From NCBI RefSeq assembly GCF_003112555.1, contig NZ_BEWB01000005.1, positions 372,001 to 436,000 on the forward strand: a stretch of DNA of 64,000 nucleotides, read 5' to 3'. Below, piece by piece: positions 57,413 through 64,000 of this stretch (position 1 is the stretch's first letter; each line of letters starts with the position of its first letter). A program made the position numbers and the translations under genes. The notes below the pieces were generated by a model that was not told the origin of the DNA, did not search any database, and saw only the letters and a list, made by a program, of their open reading frames with translations. Source of the DNA: Streptomyces coelicoflavus. Its GTDB lineage: Bacteria > Actinomycetota > Actinomycetes > Streptomycetales > Streptomycetaceae.

Positions 57413-58141
57413 ATGAGCAGAGGGCGCCGGGGCCCGTCCTCGGGCGGGCCTCACGCGGCGGGTCAAGTGCGTGCCATGGTCTGGGGTCCGGCGGAGTTCA
57501 CCGGCCTGCCGCCTCGGTGGTTGATCGGCGAGGGCCTCTTCGCCGGAGTCCTTGGAGCAGGGCTGATCGTGGGCGCCGGGGTCTTCGGCGCCTGGACCGG
57601 CGAGTCCACTTTCGCCGCGGGCGAGGTGGGTTTGGCGTGCGCGCTGGGCCTTGTCCTCCACCTGCTCCTGGTGCGCGCCGGCCGGGCCATGGTGGGGATC
57701 GTCGCCGTCCTGGCCGTGGGCCTCGCGATGCACACGCCTCAGGCCGCCGCCGGCGTGGTCCTCACGGCCCGGGGGCAGGAACGGTCCGTGGTCGTGACAT
57801 CCGTCCAGGCGAGTGAGGAGGCGTCCGGGGCCAGGGGGCGCTACCTCTGCTCGGTGGAAGGCCGTGACGGAGCGCCCTCCACGGCCCGGATCTGGCGGGG
57901 GTGCACACGGTCCGTCCGCCCGGGGGACTCGCTCGCTCTGGTCTACGATCCGAAAGGCCTGGTCCCTCCGCGCGGCGTCGAGGGCGCCACGAGCATCGTG
58001 GACGTGCTGAGGAGTCTGGCCGGCTGGGTCGTCGGCCTGGTCGTCGCCTGTGTCACCGCGGTGGTGCGATCCTTCCGTCTGCCCGACCGCCCGGTCGCCT
58101 CCGGCTCCGATCATCCTGGTGGCCGGGGTGCGACTCGTTAG
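57413..58141 (+). CDS. Membrane protein of unknown function
   Basis: About 242 residues from ATG 57413 (MSRGRRGPSSGG) behind GAGGGGG; an in-frame ATG at 57365 is possible. Membrane helices lie at about 37-62, 68-85 and 90-115, then an outer domain with one Cys pair (YLCSVEGRDG and WRGCTRS), and a further helix at about 200-220. No family recognised. Confidence 0.65.
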   Translation: MSRGRRGPSSGGPHAAGQVRAMVWGPAEFTGLPPRWLIGEGLFAGVLGAGLIVGAGVFGAWTGESTFAAGEVGLACALGLVLHLLLVRAGRAMVGIVAVLAVGLAMHTPQAAAGVVLTARGQERSVVVTSVQASEEASGARGRYLCSVEGRDGAPSTARIWRGCTRSVRPGDSLALVYDPKGLVPPRGVEGATSIVDVLRSLAGWVVGLVVACVTAVVRSFRLPDRPVASGSDHPGGRGATR

Positions 58142-58324
58142 GAGCGTCCGTGAACGGGTGGCGGCGCCGGGCGACGAGTTCCCCGAAGGACCACTCTGCG
58201 GGCCCCGCTCCGAAGTGGGGCGTCCGGGCCGGGCCGCTGGTCGAGCGTCTCTGTGCCGACCGGCCCGTTCCGGGGTACCTGGCCCCCGATCACTGACGAC
58301 CTCGACCAGCGGGCAGGTGAACGG

Positions 58325-59029
58325 ATGGAGCGGCACGTGCAGCCGGCGGGCTGGATCGAGGCGGTGGGCTGGTTCAGTCTCGCCGTGGCCTTCGCCAGTG
58401 CGCTCGTCATCCTGGCCGACATCGTTCTCGGCGGCCGCCGCCAGAAGATGTGGATCATGAATCTGGTGTATCCGGTCACCGCCCTGTACTGGGGGCCGGC
58501 CGCCCTGTGGTTCTACTTCACGCGCGGCCGGCGCACCTCGAAGCCGGTGGTCGAGAAGGAGGGCATGCCCGACTCCGACAAGCTGCCCAGGTGGGACGTG
58601 CAGTCGAAGGCCATCAGCCACTGCGGGGCCGGCTGCACTCTCGGGGACATCGGTGCCGAGTGGCTCGTGTACGCGGCCTCACTCACGCTCGCCGGTAAGG
58701 CCCTCTACGCCGACTTCGCCCTGGACTTCGCCTTCGCCTGGGTCCTGGGCATCCTCTTCCAGTACTTCACCATCGTCCCGATGCGCAACATCGGCCGGCT
58801 CAAGGGCGTCTGGGCGGCCGTGAAGGCCGACACCCTGTCCATCGTCGCCTTCCAGATCGGCCTCTTCCTCGGCATGTGGCTCTACCAGGAGGTCATCTTC
58901 TCGCCCGGCCTGCCGAAGACCAGTGCCGCCTACTGGATGCTGATGCAGCTCTCCATGGTTCTCGGCTTCTTCACGGCCTGGCCGGTCAATGCCTGGCTGG
59001 TGCGGATCGGCTGGAAGGAGAAGATGTAA
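58325..59029 (+). CDS. DUF4396 membrane protein
   Basis: A 234-residue protein with about six helices. The cytosolic loop carries WDVQSKAISHCGAGCTLGDIGAEW, whose His-Cys-x-x-x-Cys pattern is typical of DUF4396 and suggests metal binding. ATG 58325 gives MERHVQPAG; an earlier frame to 58253 lacks support. Function unknown. Confidence 0.82.
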   Translation: MERHVQPAGWIEAVGWFSLAVAFASALVILADIVLGGRRQKMWIMNLVYPVTALYWGPAALWFYFTRGRRTSKPVVEKEGMPDSDKLPRWDVQSKAISHCGAGCTLGDIGAEWLVYAASLTLAGKALYADFALDFAFAWVLGILFQYFTIVPMRNIGRLKGVWAAVKADTLSIVAFQIGLFLGMWLYQEVIFSPGLPKTSAAYWMLMQLSMVLGFFTAWPVNAWLVRIGWKEKM

Positions 59030-59422
59030 CCCCCGGGGCGCGCCTGGGCAGCAGCACGGTGCTGAAGGCAGGGCTGAGCGGCCCTAGTCGGTCTCACTTC
59101 GATGGTCAGCGGTGGGAGACCCGGGACGTTCCGGCTGTGGCTTGTTCATTGCCGGACTCTGGCAATGAACAATGCGTGATTCTGCTGCACTTCGCCCATG
59201 GACCTCTGATGCGGGAGTTCGGGAGTATCAGATGATCCGGTGCGATGGGAGTCGGACGGGAGCGCTCCCCCTCACACCGTCACCACCGCTGACAGGGGGA
59301 GTGCTTGATGCTCGGACACAGACAAGCCAACGCTCGGTTCGTGTCTCGTGGTCGCACGCGGCGCACCACCGGTGAGTCCCGCATCGGAAGTGGCCTCTGG
59401 GCGTGTCCCGAGCCTCCAGGGA
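59030..59422. other. Intergenic region with long inverted repeat
   Basis: The stretch between the DUF4396 gene and the second small gene has perfect 12-base arms TTGTTCATTGCC (59142-59153) and its complement (59161-59172) around a 7-base loop. A second imperfect pair, GGTCTCAC at 59090 and GTGGGAGACC at 59112, lies just before it. The arms are A/T-richer than surrounding DNA. No gene is supported. Confidence 0.6.
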
Positions 59423-59487
59423 CGGAACAGGGCAGGTCCGCTCCCATTGTCGTTCACACGCCAATCATTCCGGAAGGCGGCCGTGCC
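59423..59487 (+). promoter_or_regulatory. Conserved leader of small gene, copy B
   Basis: Thirty-one of 35 bases at 59423-59457 are identical to 51092-51126, ending in a shared GTCGTTCAC. The ribosome site GGAAGGCGG follows. Differences fall at codon positions 1, 2 and 3, so it is unclear whether the conservation is coding or regulatory. Confidence 0.5.
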
Positions 59488-59658
59488 ATGTCCGTGCAGG
59501 GCAGGGCGGTTGGCGTGGCACACGATGCCCAGGACGTCATTCTGCTGGTGCGTCGGCACGGTGTGGAGCTGGAGCGCGAGGATCTGGACCGCAGTCCCCT
59601 CGTCGAGTGGCGGGGAGGCGACTCTGCGGCTTGGGGACTTTCGGACGCCTTGTCCTGA
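59488..59658 (+). CDS. Small protein, duplicated family, copy B
   Basis: A 56-residue product: MSVQGRAVGVAHDAQDVILL, then VRRHGVELEREDLDRSPLVE and WRGGDSAAWGLSDALS. It is the fuller of two copies (the other starts at 51154) and ends in a VEWRGG-x-x-x-x-W tail. The amphipathic start suggests a helical partner-binding peptide. No known family is recognised. Confidence 0.7.
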   Translation: MSVQGRAVGVAHDAQDVILLVRRHGVELEREDLDRSPLVEWRGGDSAAWGLSDALS

Positions 59659-59819
59659 GGTCGGACCGGCTGGTCGCGGAAGAAGCGCGCGCCCTCGTCC
59701 GGGGCGCCAGGTGCGGGACCGCCTCATGGAACGCAACACACACGCAGCTCTGCCTTCCGAGAAGGTGGGCGCTGCGGGCGTGAGGGACGTTCGTCGTCGG
59801 GGCGTATCGGCCGCGGGCG

Positions 59820-60220
59820 GCGACGAGTTCGTCACGTCGGGCACGACCGCGGGGCCGCCGTGGCGCTCCGGCCGGTGCTGGACCACGCTTCCGCGGTGAC
59901 CCGGGTGGCTGGCACTGGTTCTTCTTTGCCCAGCCGGAGATCCCCGAACCCGTCGTCAACGCCGATTCCGACGCGTGGTACCGCGGCGACCCGGAAGGCA
60001 TGGGGCAGGAGAACCACGACGAGTGGCGGGCCGCCACCCGACGACCGGACGTCGTCCGCGCGATGCTGGAGGGCTGGACCTGTACGGCGACCCGCGCGCC
60101 GTCTGGCGCGACTGGGCCGATGACGTCCGGGGCCACGGCGTCGACGCAGGCCATCATGTGGCCGAGGAAGCACCGGGCCCCGCTCTCCGCCGACCTGGGT
60201 GACTTCTTCACCGACTGACG
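59820..60220 (+). pseudogene. Decayed alpha/beta hydrolase (haloacetate dehalogenase-like)
   Basis: Pieces of one protein appear in different frames: VGHDRGAAVALRPVLDHASA followed by VTRVA (nucleophile Asp) near 59835-59915; WHWFFFAQPEIPEPVVNADS and MGQENHDEWRAATRRPDVVR from 59911; DLYGDPRAVWRDWADD then VRGHGVDAGHHVAEEAPGP (catalytic His) from about 60080; and LSADLGDFFTD with a stop near 60220. Internal deletion and at least two frameshifts make it non-functional. No N-terminal part is recognisable. Confidence 0.78.
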
Positions 60221-60337
60221 TCGACGGAGTGACGTTATACGGGCGGTGCTCGGGTACTCGCCTCCCCGTGCCCAGGGGGCTCCGGCCGGACGCCGGTCCC
60301 TGGCGGCAACGATCGCGACAGAGAGGGAAGTTCTCAG

Positions 60338-60799
60338 ATGAGCACGGTCAAGGAAGTGGTGGACGTCGAGGTTCCCGTGCACACCGCCTACAACCAGTGG
60401 ACCCAGTTCGAGGAGTTCCCGCATTTCATGGAGGGGGTCGAGGAGGTCAGGCAGCTCGACGAGCGGCACAACCACTGGACCACTCAAGTCAGCGGTGTGA
60501 AGCGCGAGTTCGACACCGAGATCGTCGACCAGCTCCCCGACGAGCGCATCACGTGGCGTACCACCACGGGTGACACCAACCAGAAGGGCACGGTCCGCTT
60601 TCAGCGCCTGGACGACACGCACACCCGGGTCGAACTCGTCATGGACGTCGATCCCACCGGCGTCGCGGAGAAGACCGGCGACATGCTGGGAGTCATCGAC
60701 CGGCGGGTGAAGGGCGACATGCAGCGCTTCAAGGAGTACATCGAGAAGCGCGGCGGCGAGACCGGAGCCTGGCGCGGGCGCATCAGGCCGGGTGAGTGA
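60338..60799 (+). CDS. SRPBCC (polyketide cyclase/dehydrase-like) protein
   Basis: A 153-residue START-like protein beginning MSTVKEVVDVEVPVHTAYNQ, then FEEFPHFMEGVEEVRQLD and a final amphipathic helix VIDRRVKGDMQRFKEYIEKRG. ATG follows AGGGAAG. Members bind hydrophobic ligands or act in stress; the role is unknown. Confidence 0.87.
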   Translation: MSTVKEVVDVEVPVHTAYNQWTQFEEFPHFMEGVEEVRQLDERHNHWTTQVSGVKREFDTEIVDQLPDERITWRTTTGDTNQKGTVRFQRLDDTHTRVELVMDVDPTGVAEKTGDMLGVIDRRVKGDMQRFKEYIEKRGGETGAWRGRIRPGE

Positions 60800-60930
60800 C
60801 CCCGCCACCGCCCCGCGCCCCGGTTCCGCACCGGCCGAGCGGTCACCGCGTCCGCGCGCGGGAGTCGCACGGACCGGTGACGGGGCCACCCCATGGCGGG
60901 GTGGCTTCGCACGGACCCGTACGGGAGGCG

Positions 60931-60979
60931 CTGGAGGAGGCGGTCCGGGGCGACACCGCCCCCGGACCGCCTCCTCCAG
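60931..60979. terminator. Strong bidirectional terminator
   Basis: Perfect 20-base arms (60931-60950 and 60960-60979) pair around a 9-base loop between the convergent SRPBCC and ThuA genes. Confidence 0.85.
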
Positions 60980-61003
60980 TCACCTCACCTCACCGTCGGC
61001 AGG

Positions 61004-62743
61004 CTAGGGCAGGGTCCATTTCTGGTTGGGTCCGGTGTGGCAGGTCCACAGGTGGACGGGGGTGCCGTCGTTCCAGGTGCCGCCGGACGCGTCGAGGCAT
61101 TTGCCGGACTGGGGGTTGAGGACGGTGCCGTCGGGTTGGGGGTTCCATTTCTGGGCGCCGCTGCCGTTGCAGGTCCACAGCTGGATCCTGGTGCCGTCGG
61201 CGGTGCCGCCGCCGGAGACGTCCAGGCACTTGTTCAGTGCTCTGACGGAGCCGTCGTCGGCGAGGGTCCAGTTCTGGGCGCCGGTGCCGTTGCAGGTCCA
61301 GATCTGGATGCCGGTGCCGTCGGCGGTCTGCGCGCCGTCGACGTCCAGGCACTTGCCCCCCACCCCCTTCACCTCACCGGAACGCTGACCCGGCGTACCG
61401 CCGCCCGACTGCTTGACCCGGACGTCGCGGAACGACACCTCGTCACCGTCACCGTGATTCTGGATGCCGATGTGACCCTGTCGGAGGCTGCGCACGGGGT
61501 CCGTGTTGGTGAAGTCGTTGATCTTGCGACCGTTGAGGAACAGTTCCAGCCGCTCCCCGGTGACCCGGACCTCGTACGTGTTCCACTCGCCCGGCGGGTT
61601 GAGCGCCGCGTCGCGCGCGGCGACGTCGGCCGACTGGAAACCGTAGACGGAACCGGTGGTGCGGTCGGGGGTGTCGGTGGCGTCGATCTGGATCTCGTAG
61701 CCGTTGTCGACCGCCGACCAAGGGTCGTCGGAGGCCGGGAAGCCGACGAAGACCCCCGAGTTGTCGTCCCCGCTCGCCTTCCAGTCCAGCTTCAGTGAGT
61801 AGTCGCCGGTGAACTCCTCGGCCTGGTACCAGTACATGCCGAGCCCGCCGTGGGACGTGAGCGTGCCGTCGGCGAGAGTGAAACCGCCGGGGCCCGCCTG
61901 CTTCCAGCCGCTGGTGCCGCTGCCGTCGAAGAGGGAACGGTAGCCCGTCTCGGGGCGGCAGTCGGCATGCGTGATGCCCGCCGCCCACCGGATGCCGCCG
62001 AGCAGGTGCCGGCGGAAGGCGGGGTCGGTGTAGGACTCGTCGGTGTGACCGCCGCCGGTGTAGAAGGCACGGCCGCCCTCGTAGTCCTTGCACCAGGCGA
62101 TCGGGTGGTCGCCGTTCATGTTCCCGCCCGAGTAACTGGACTCGTCGAGCGAGGCCAGCACGTGCGCGGTGGAGCGGGGGTTGCTGCGGTAGTTGTACCA
62201 CTCGTCGGTGCGCTGCCAGGTGTCGCCGAGGTGGGCGGTGGCGTCGTGCGCCCGGTCCTCGACCCGGACCGTGGCCTGTTGGACGGCCGGATGGGAGTGG
62301 AACAGCGCTCCGGCCAGCCCCTCGTAGAAGGGCCAGTCGTACTCGGTGTCGGCGGCGGCGTGGATGCCGACGTATCCGCCGCCGTCCTCGACGTACTGCT
62401 CCATGGCACTCTGCTGGGCGTCGTTCAGTACGTCGCCCGTGGTGGACAGGAACACGACCGCCTCGTACGGGGCGAGGTCGGCGCTGGTGAACTTCTGGGC
62501 GTCCTCCGTCGCGTCGACGGTGAAGTTGTTCGCGGTGCCGAGGTCACGCAGGGCCGCGATGCCGTCGTCGATGGAGGAGTGACGGAATCCCGCCGTCTTG
62601 GAGAAGACGAGGACCTCGTAGGCCGGGTCGGCCACCACCGCGTCGAGCGGCCGGGCCGGCGGGGCGGCCGCCCAGGACTGTGGTGCCACGCAGAGCAGGG
62701 CGCCTGCGAGCAGGCCGAACGCAGCTCTTGGCTTCTTGCGCAT
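61004..62743 (-). CDS. Secreted ThuA-DUF1080-ricin B protein
   Basis: A 579-residue exported protein. The signal peptide ends near residue 26. A ThuA-like (trehalose utilisation, class I glutamine amidotransferase-like) domain spans about 40-255 with YEVLVFSKTAGFRHSSI and GGGYVGIHAAADTEY. A DUF1080/laminin-G-like 3-keto-disaccharide hydrolase domain (about 265-440) has YRSLFDGSGTSGWKQ and WKASGDDNSGVFVGF. A ricin B trefoil lectin (about 450-579) has three QxW-type repeats (AQNWTL, AQKWNP, NQKWTL). It likely acts on polysaccharide-derived sugars. The start lies 18 bases downstream of the next gene's stop. Confidence 0.9.
   Translation of the reverse strand: MRKKPRAAFGLLAGALLCVAPQSWAAAPPARPLDAVVADPAYEVLVFSKTAGFRHSSIDDGIAALRDLGTANNFTVDATEDAQKFTSADLAPYEAVVFLSTTGDVLNDAQQSAMEQYVEDGGGYVGIHAAADTEYDWPFYEGLAGALFHSHPAVQQATVRVEDRAHDATAHLGDTWQRTDEWYNYRSNPRSTAHVLASLDESSYSGGNMNGDHPIAWCKDYEGGRAFYTGGGHTDESYTDPAFRRHLLGGIRWAAGITHADCRPETGYRSLFDGSGTSGWKQAGPGGFTLADGTLTSHGGLGMYWYQAEEFTGDYSLKLDWKASGDDNSGVFVGFPASDDPWSAVDNGYEIQIDATDTPDRTTGSVYGFQSADVAARDAALNPPGEWNTYEVRVTGERLELFLNGRKINDFTNTDPVRSLRQGHIGIQNHGDGDEVSFRDVRVKQSGGGTPGQRSGEVKGVGGKCLDVDGAQTADGTGIQIWTCNGTGAQNWTLADDGSVRALNKCLDVSGGGTADGTRIQLWTCNGSGAQKWNPQPDGTVLNPQSGKCLDASGGTWNDGTPVHLWTCHTGPNQKWTLP
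61008..61403. repeat. 396-bp ricin B repeat, copy 1
   Basis: This segment and 62766-63161 are aligned at a constant offset of 1758 bases. The only difference seen is T at 61136 versus C at 62894, a silent change in a Gln codon. It encodes the whole ricin B domain and its GGTPGQRSGEV linker. Confidence 0.9.
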
Positions 62744-62761
62744 GGGTGTCGCCTCCTTCGG

Positions 62762-64000
62762 TTACGGCAGGGTCCATTTCTGGTTGGGTCCGGTGTGGCA
62801 GGTCCACAGGTGGACGGGGGTGCCGTCGTTCCAGGTGCCGCCGGACGCGTCGAGGCATTTGCCGGACTGGGGGTTGAGGACGGTGCCGTCGGGCTGGGGG
62901 TTCCATTTCTGGGCGCCGCTGCCGTTGCAGGTCCACAGCTGGATCCTGGTGCCGTCGGCGGTGCCGCCGCCGGAGACGTCCAGGCACTTGTTCAGTGCTC
63001 TGACGGAGCCGTCGTCGGCGAGGGTCCAGTTCTGGGCGCCGGTGCCGTTGCAGGTCCAGATCTGGATGCCGGTGCCGTCGGCGGTCTGCGCGCCGTCGAC
63101 GTCCAGGCACTTGCCCCCCACCCCCTTCACCTCACCGGAACGCTGACCCGGCGTACCGCCGTCGTTGGTGGTGAAGGAGAACTCGTCCACGTCGAAGAGC
63201 GCCCCTGAGCCGCCCTTGAACACCAGGTACAGGGTGGTGGAGCCGCCCGGCTGGTTGCCGAGGGAGGTGGTGACGTCCTGGAACGTCTCCCAGCCACCGG
63301 TCACCGGCACGGTCGCGGTGCCCAGCAGGGTGCCGGCCGGTGAGCCCGCCCGTACCTCGATGGTGCCGCCGCTGCCGGCCGAGGAGACCCGAGCAGTGAA
63401 GGCGGTCGCGTTGTCCAGCGCGTACGGCTCGAAGGAGATCCAGTCTCCGTTCTCGATGTTGCCGACCGTCTTGCCGCCGTGCGCGGGGGAGTGGGACATG
63501 ACCTGGACCCCGGAGGAGTCGCCGTAGTGCTCGCCCTGCCGGTGGGAGGGCTGGGTGATGTGCTGGTCGTGGGTGGTGAGAGCCGGCTGGCCGTTCGCGC
63601 CCCGGTCGGTGTACTCGGCGTCGATCACGCCGAAGATGTTGGCGTTCGGGTCGTGTTCGCCGTCGGCCAGTGTCTGCAGGGTGCCGGAGCACCCGGTGGC
63701 CGAAGTCTGCGGGTGACCGTGGCTGTCGTGGCCGACGATGAAGGTGACCTCGACCTTGGAGCAGTCGACGCTGCCGTCCTCCGGGTCGCTCACCGTCACC
63801 TTGAAGGGGATCGCGTCGCCGAAGTCGTGGATCCGGCCGTCGGTCGGCAGGTCCAGCCTGACCTGGGGCGCCGTGTTGCCGACCGTGACGAGTACGGAGG
63901 CCGAGCCGGACTTGCCGGTGGAGTCGGTCACCGTGAGCGTCGCCGTGTACTGGCCGTTGGTGTTGTAGGTGTGCGACGGGTCGGCCTGGCGGGAGGTGCT
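62762..64000 (-). CDS. Secreted multi-domain protein, PKD-CBM-ricin B (5' end beyond window)
   Basis: Only the last 412 residues are in the window; the frame is open at the right edge. They comprise a PKD-like end (HTYNTNGQYTATLTVTD), a region with SDPEDGSVDCSKVEVTFIVG typical of large ThuA or sugar-dehydrogenase companion proteins, a CBM6-like domain (GDWISFEPYALDNATAFTAR) and the C-terminal ricin B lectin. It is transcribed just before the ThuA gene, 18 bases apart, so the two form an operon. Confidence 0.85.
   Translation of the reverse strand, partial: STSRQADPSHTYNTNGQYTATLTVTDSTGKSGSASVLVTVGNTAPQVRLDLPTDGRIHDFGDAIPFKVTVSDPEDGSVDCSKVEVTFIVGHDSHGHPQTSATGCSGTLQTLADGEHDPNANIFGVIDAEYTDRGANGQPALTTHDQHITQPSHRQGEHYGDSSGVQVMSHSPAHGGKTVGNIENGDWISFEPYALDNATAFTARVSSAGSGGTIEVRAGSPAGTLLGTATVPVTGGWETFQDVTTSLGNQPGGSTTLYLVFKGGSGALFDVDEFSFTTNDGGTPGQRSGEVKGVGGKCLDVDGAQTADGTGIQIWTCNGTGAQNWTLADDGSVRALNKCLDVSGGGTADGTRIQLWTCNGSGAQKWNPQPDGTVLNPQSGKCLDASGGTWNDGTPVHLWTCHTGPNQKWTLP
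62766..63161. repeat. 396-bp ricin B repeat, copy 2
   Basis: Second, nearly identical copy of the ricin B segment of 61008-61403, in the same orientation. Divergence is abrupt at both edges, pointing to recent duplication or gene conversion. Confidence 0.9.

Noticed and set aside
57382..57816. ATG at 57382 with a good ribosome site (GAAGGAG) upstream
   Set aside because: Its product is Arg/Gly-rich without hydrophobic segments, while the overlapping frame from 57413 encodes membrane helices; a frameshift was considered but is not needed.

Overview
The window is high-GC DNA (about 70% G+C by eye) with strong G/C third-position bias, frequent GTG and TTG starts behind GGAGG-type ribosome sites, and F420- and mycothiol-era actinobacterial protein families. 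It reads as part of a Streptomyces (or close relative) chromosome. I see no tRNA, rRNA, CRISPR array, intact insertion sequence or prophage. About 60 genes are supported.

Layout. (1) 1-6200: a very large secreted GH87-type alpha-1,3-glucanase with carbohydrate-binding modules, and a membrane protein with an extracellular PI-PLC-like domain. (2) 6201-18208: the most coherent system in the window, a predicted sialic acid scavenging locus. It holds an ABC transporter with the layout binding protein / permease / permease-ATPase fusion / ATPase, a divergent FadR-type GntR regulator, an acetyl-esterase, an exported sialidase, a NanA-type lyase, a ROK kinase (ManNAc kinase) and NanE. Two related 21-bp operator-like elements sit in front of the two operons. 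(3) 18296-23478: a long-form GAPDH, SseB-like protein, MarR and winged-helix regulators, then a fluoride module (riboswitch, crcB-DUF190-crcB) and UppP. (4) 23494-32132: fatty acid desaturase, glutaminase, D,D-carboxypeptidase, a short Rho paralogue with a degenerate RNP motif, SnoaL-like protein, PadR regulator, methyltransferase, HutC-type GntR regulator with a dre-like site, and a second acetyl-esterase. (5) 32250-47662: a membrane protein, a molybdopterin oxidoreductase/flavin reductase pair with MarR regulator, a PrmC-like methyltransferase, a PAS-PAS-GAF-PP2C phosphatase, secreted proteins, a 2,4-dienoyl-CoA reductase-like enzyme behind a 36-bp perfect palindrome, an FN3 lipoprotein divergent from a GH75 chitosanase, and the DhaKLM dihydroxyacetone kinase operon.

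(6) 47669-48660 is a graveyard of IS5-type transposase fragments around a small hypothetical gene. (7) 48643-60799 is an ion-homeostasis and stress region: a Na+/H+ antiporter, KtrA, KtrB, a TVGYGD potassium channel, a PucR regulator, an F420-type nitroreductase-family protein with MarR regulator, DUF4396 protein and an SRPBCC protein. Two copies of a short, unrecognised protein family with a conserved leader lie at 51154 and 59488, and a decayed haloacetate-dehalogenase-like pseudogene lies at 59820-60220. (8) 61004-64000: two large secreted proteins (ThuA-DUF1080-ricin B, and a PKD-CBM-ricin B protein cut by the window end) that share a 396-bp ricin B segment differing at one silent base.

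The carbohydrate theme is strong: GH87 glucanase, sialidase, GH75 chitosanase, two acetyl-esterases and two lectin-tailed secreted proteins, with dre-like and GntR-family control sites. All functions are assigned by reading motifs; no database search was possible.
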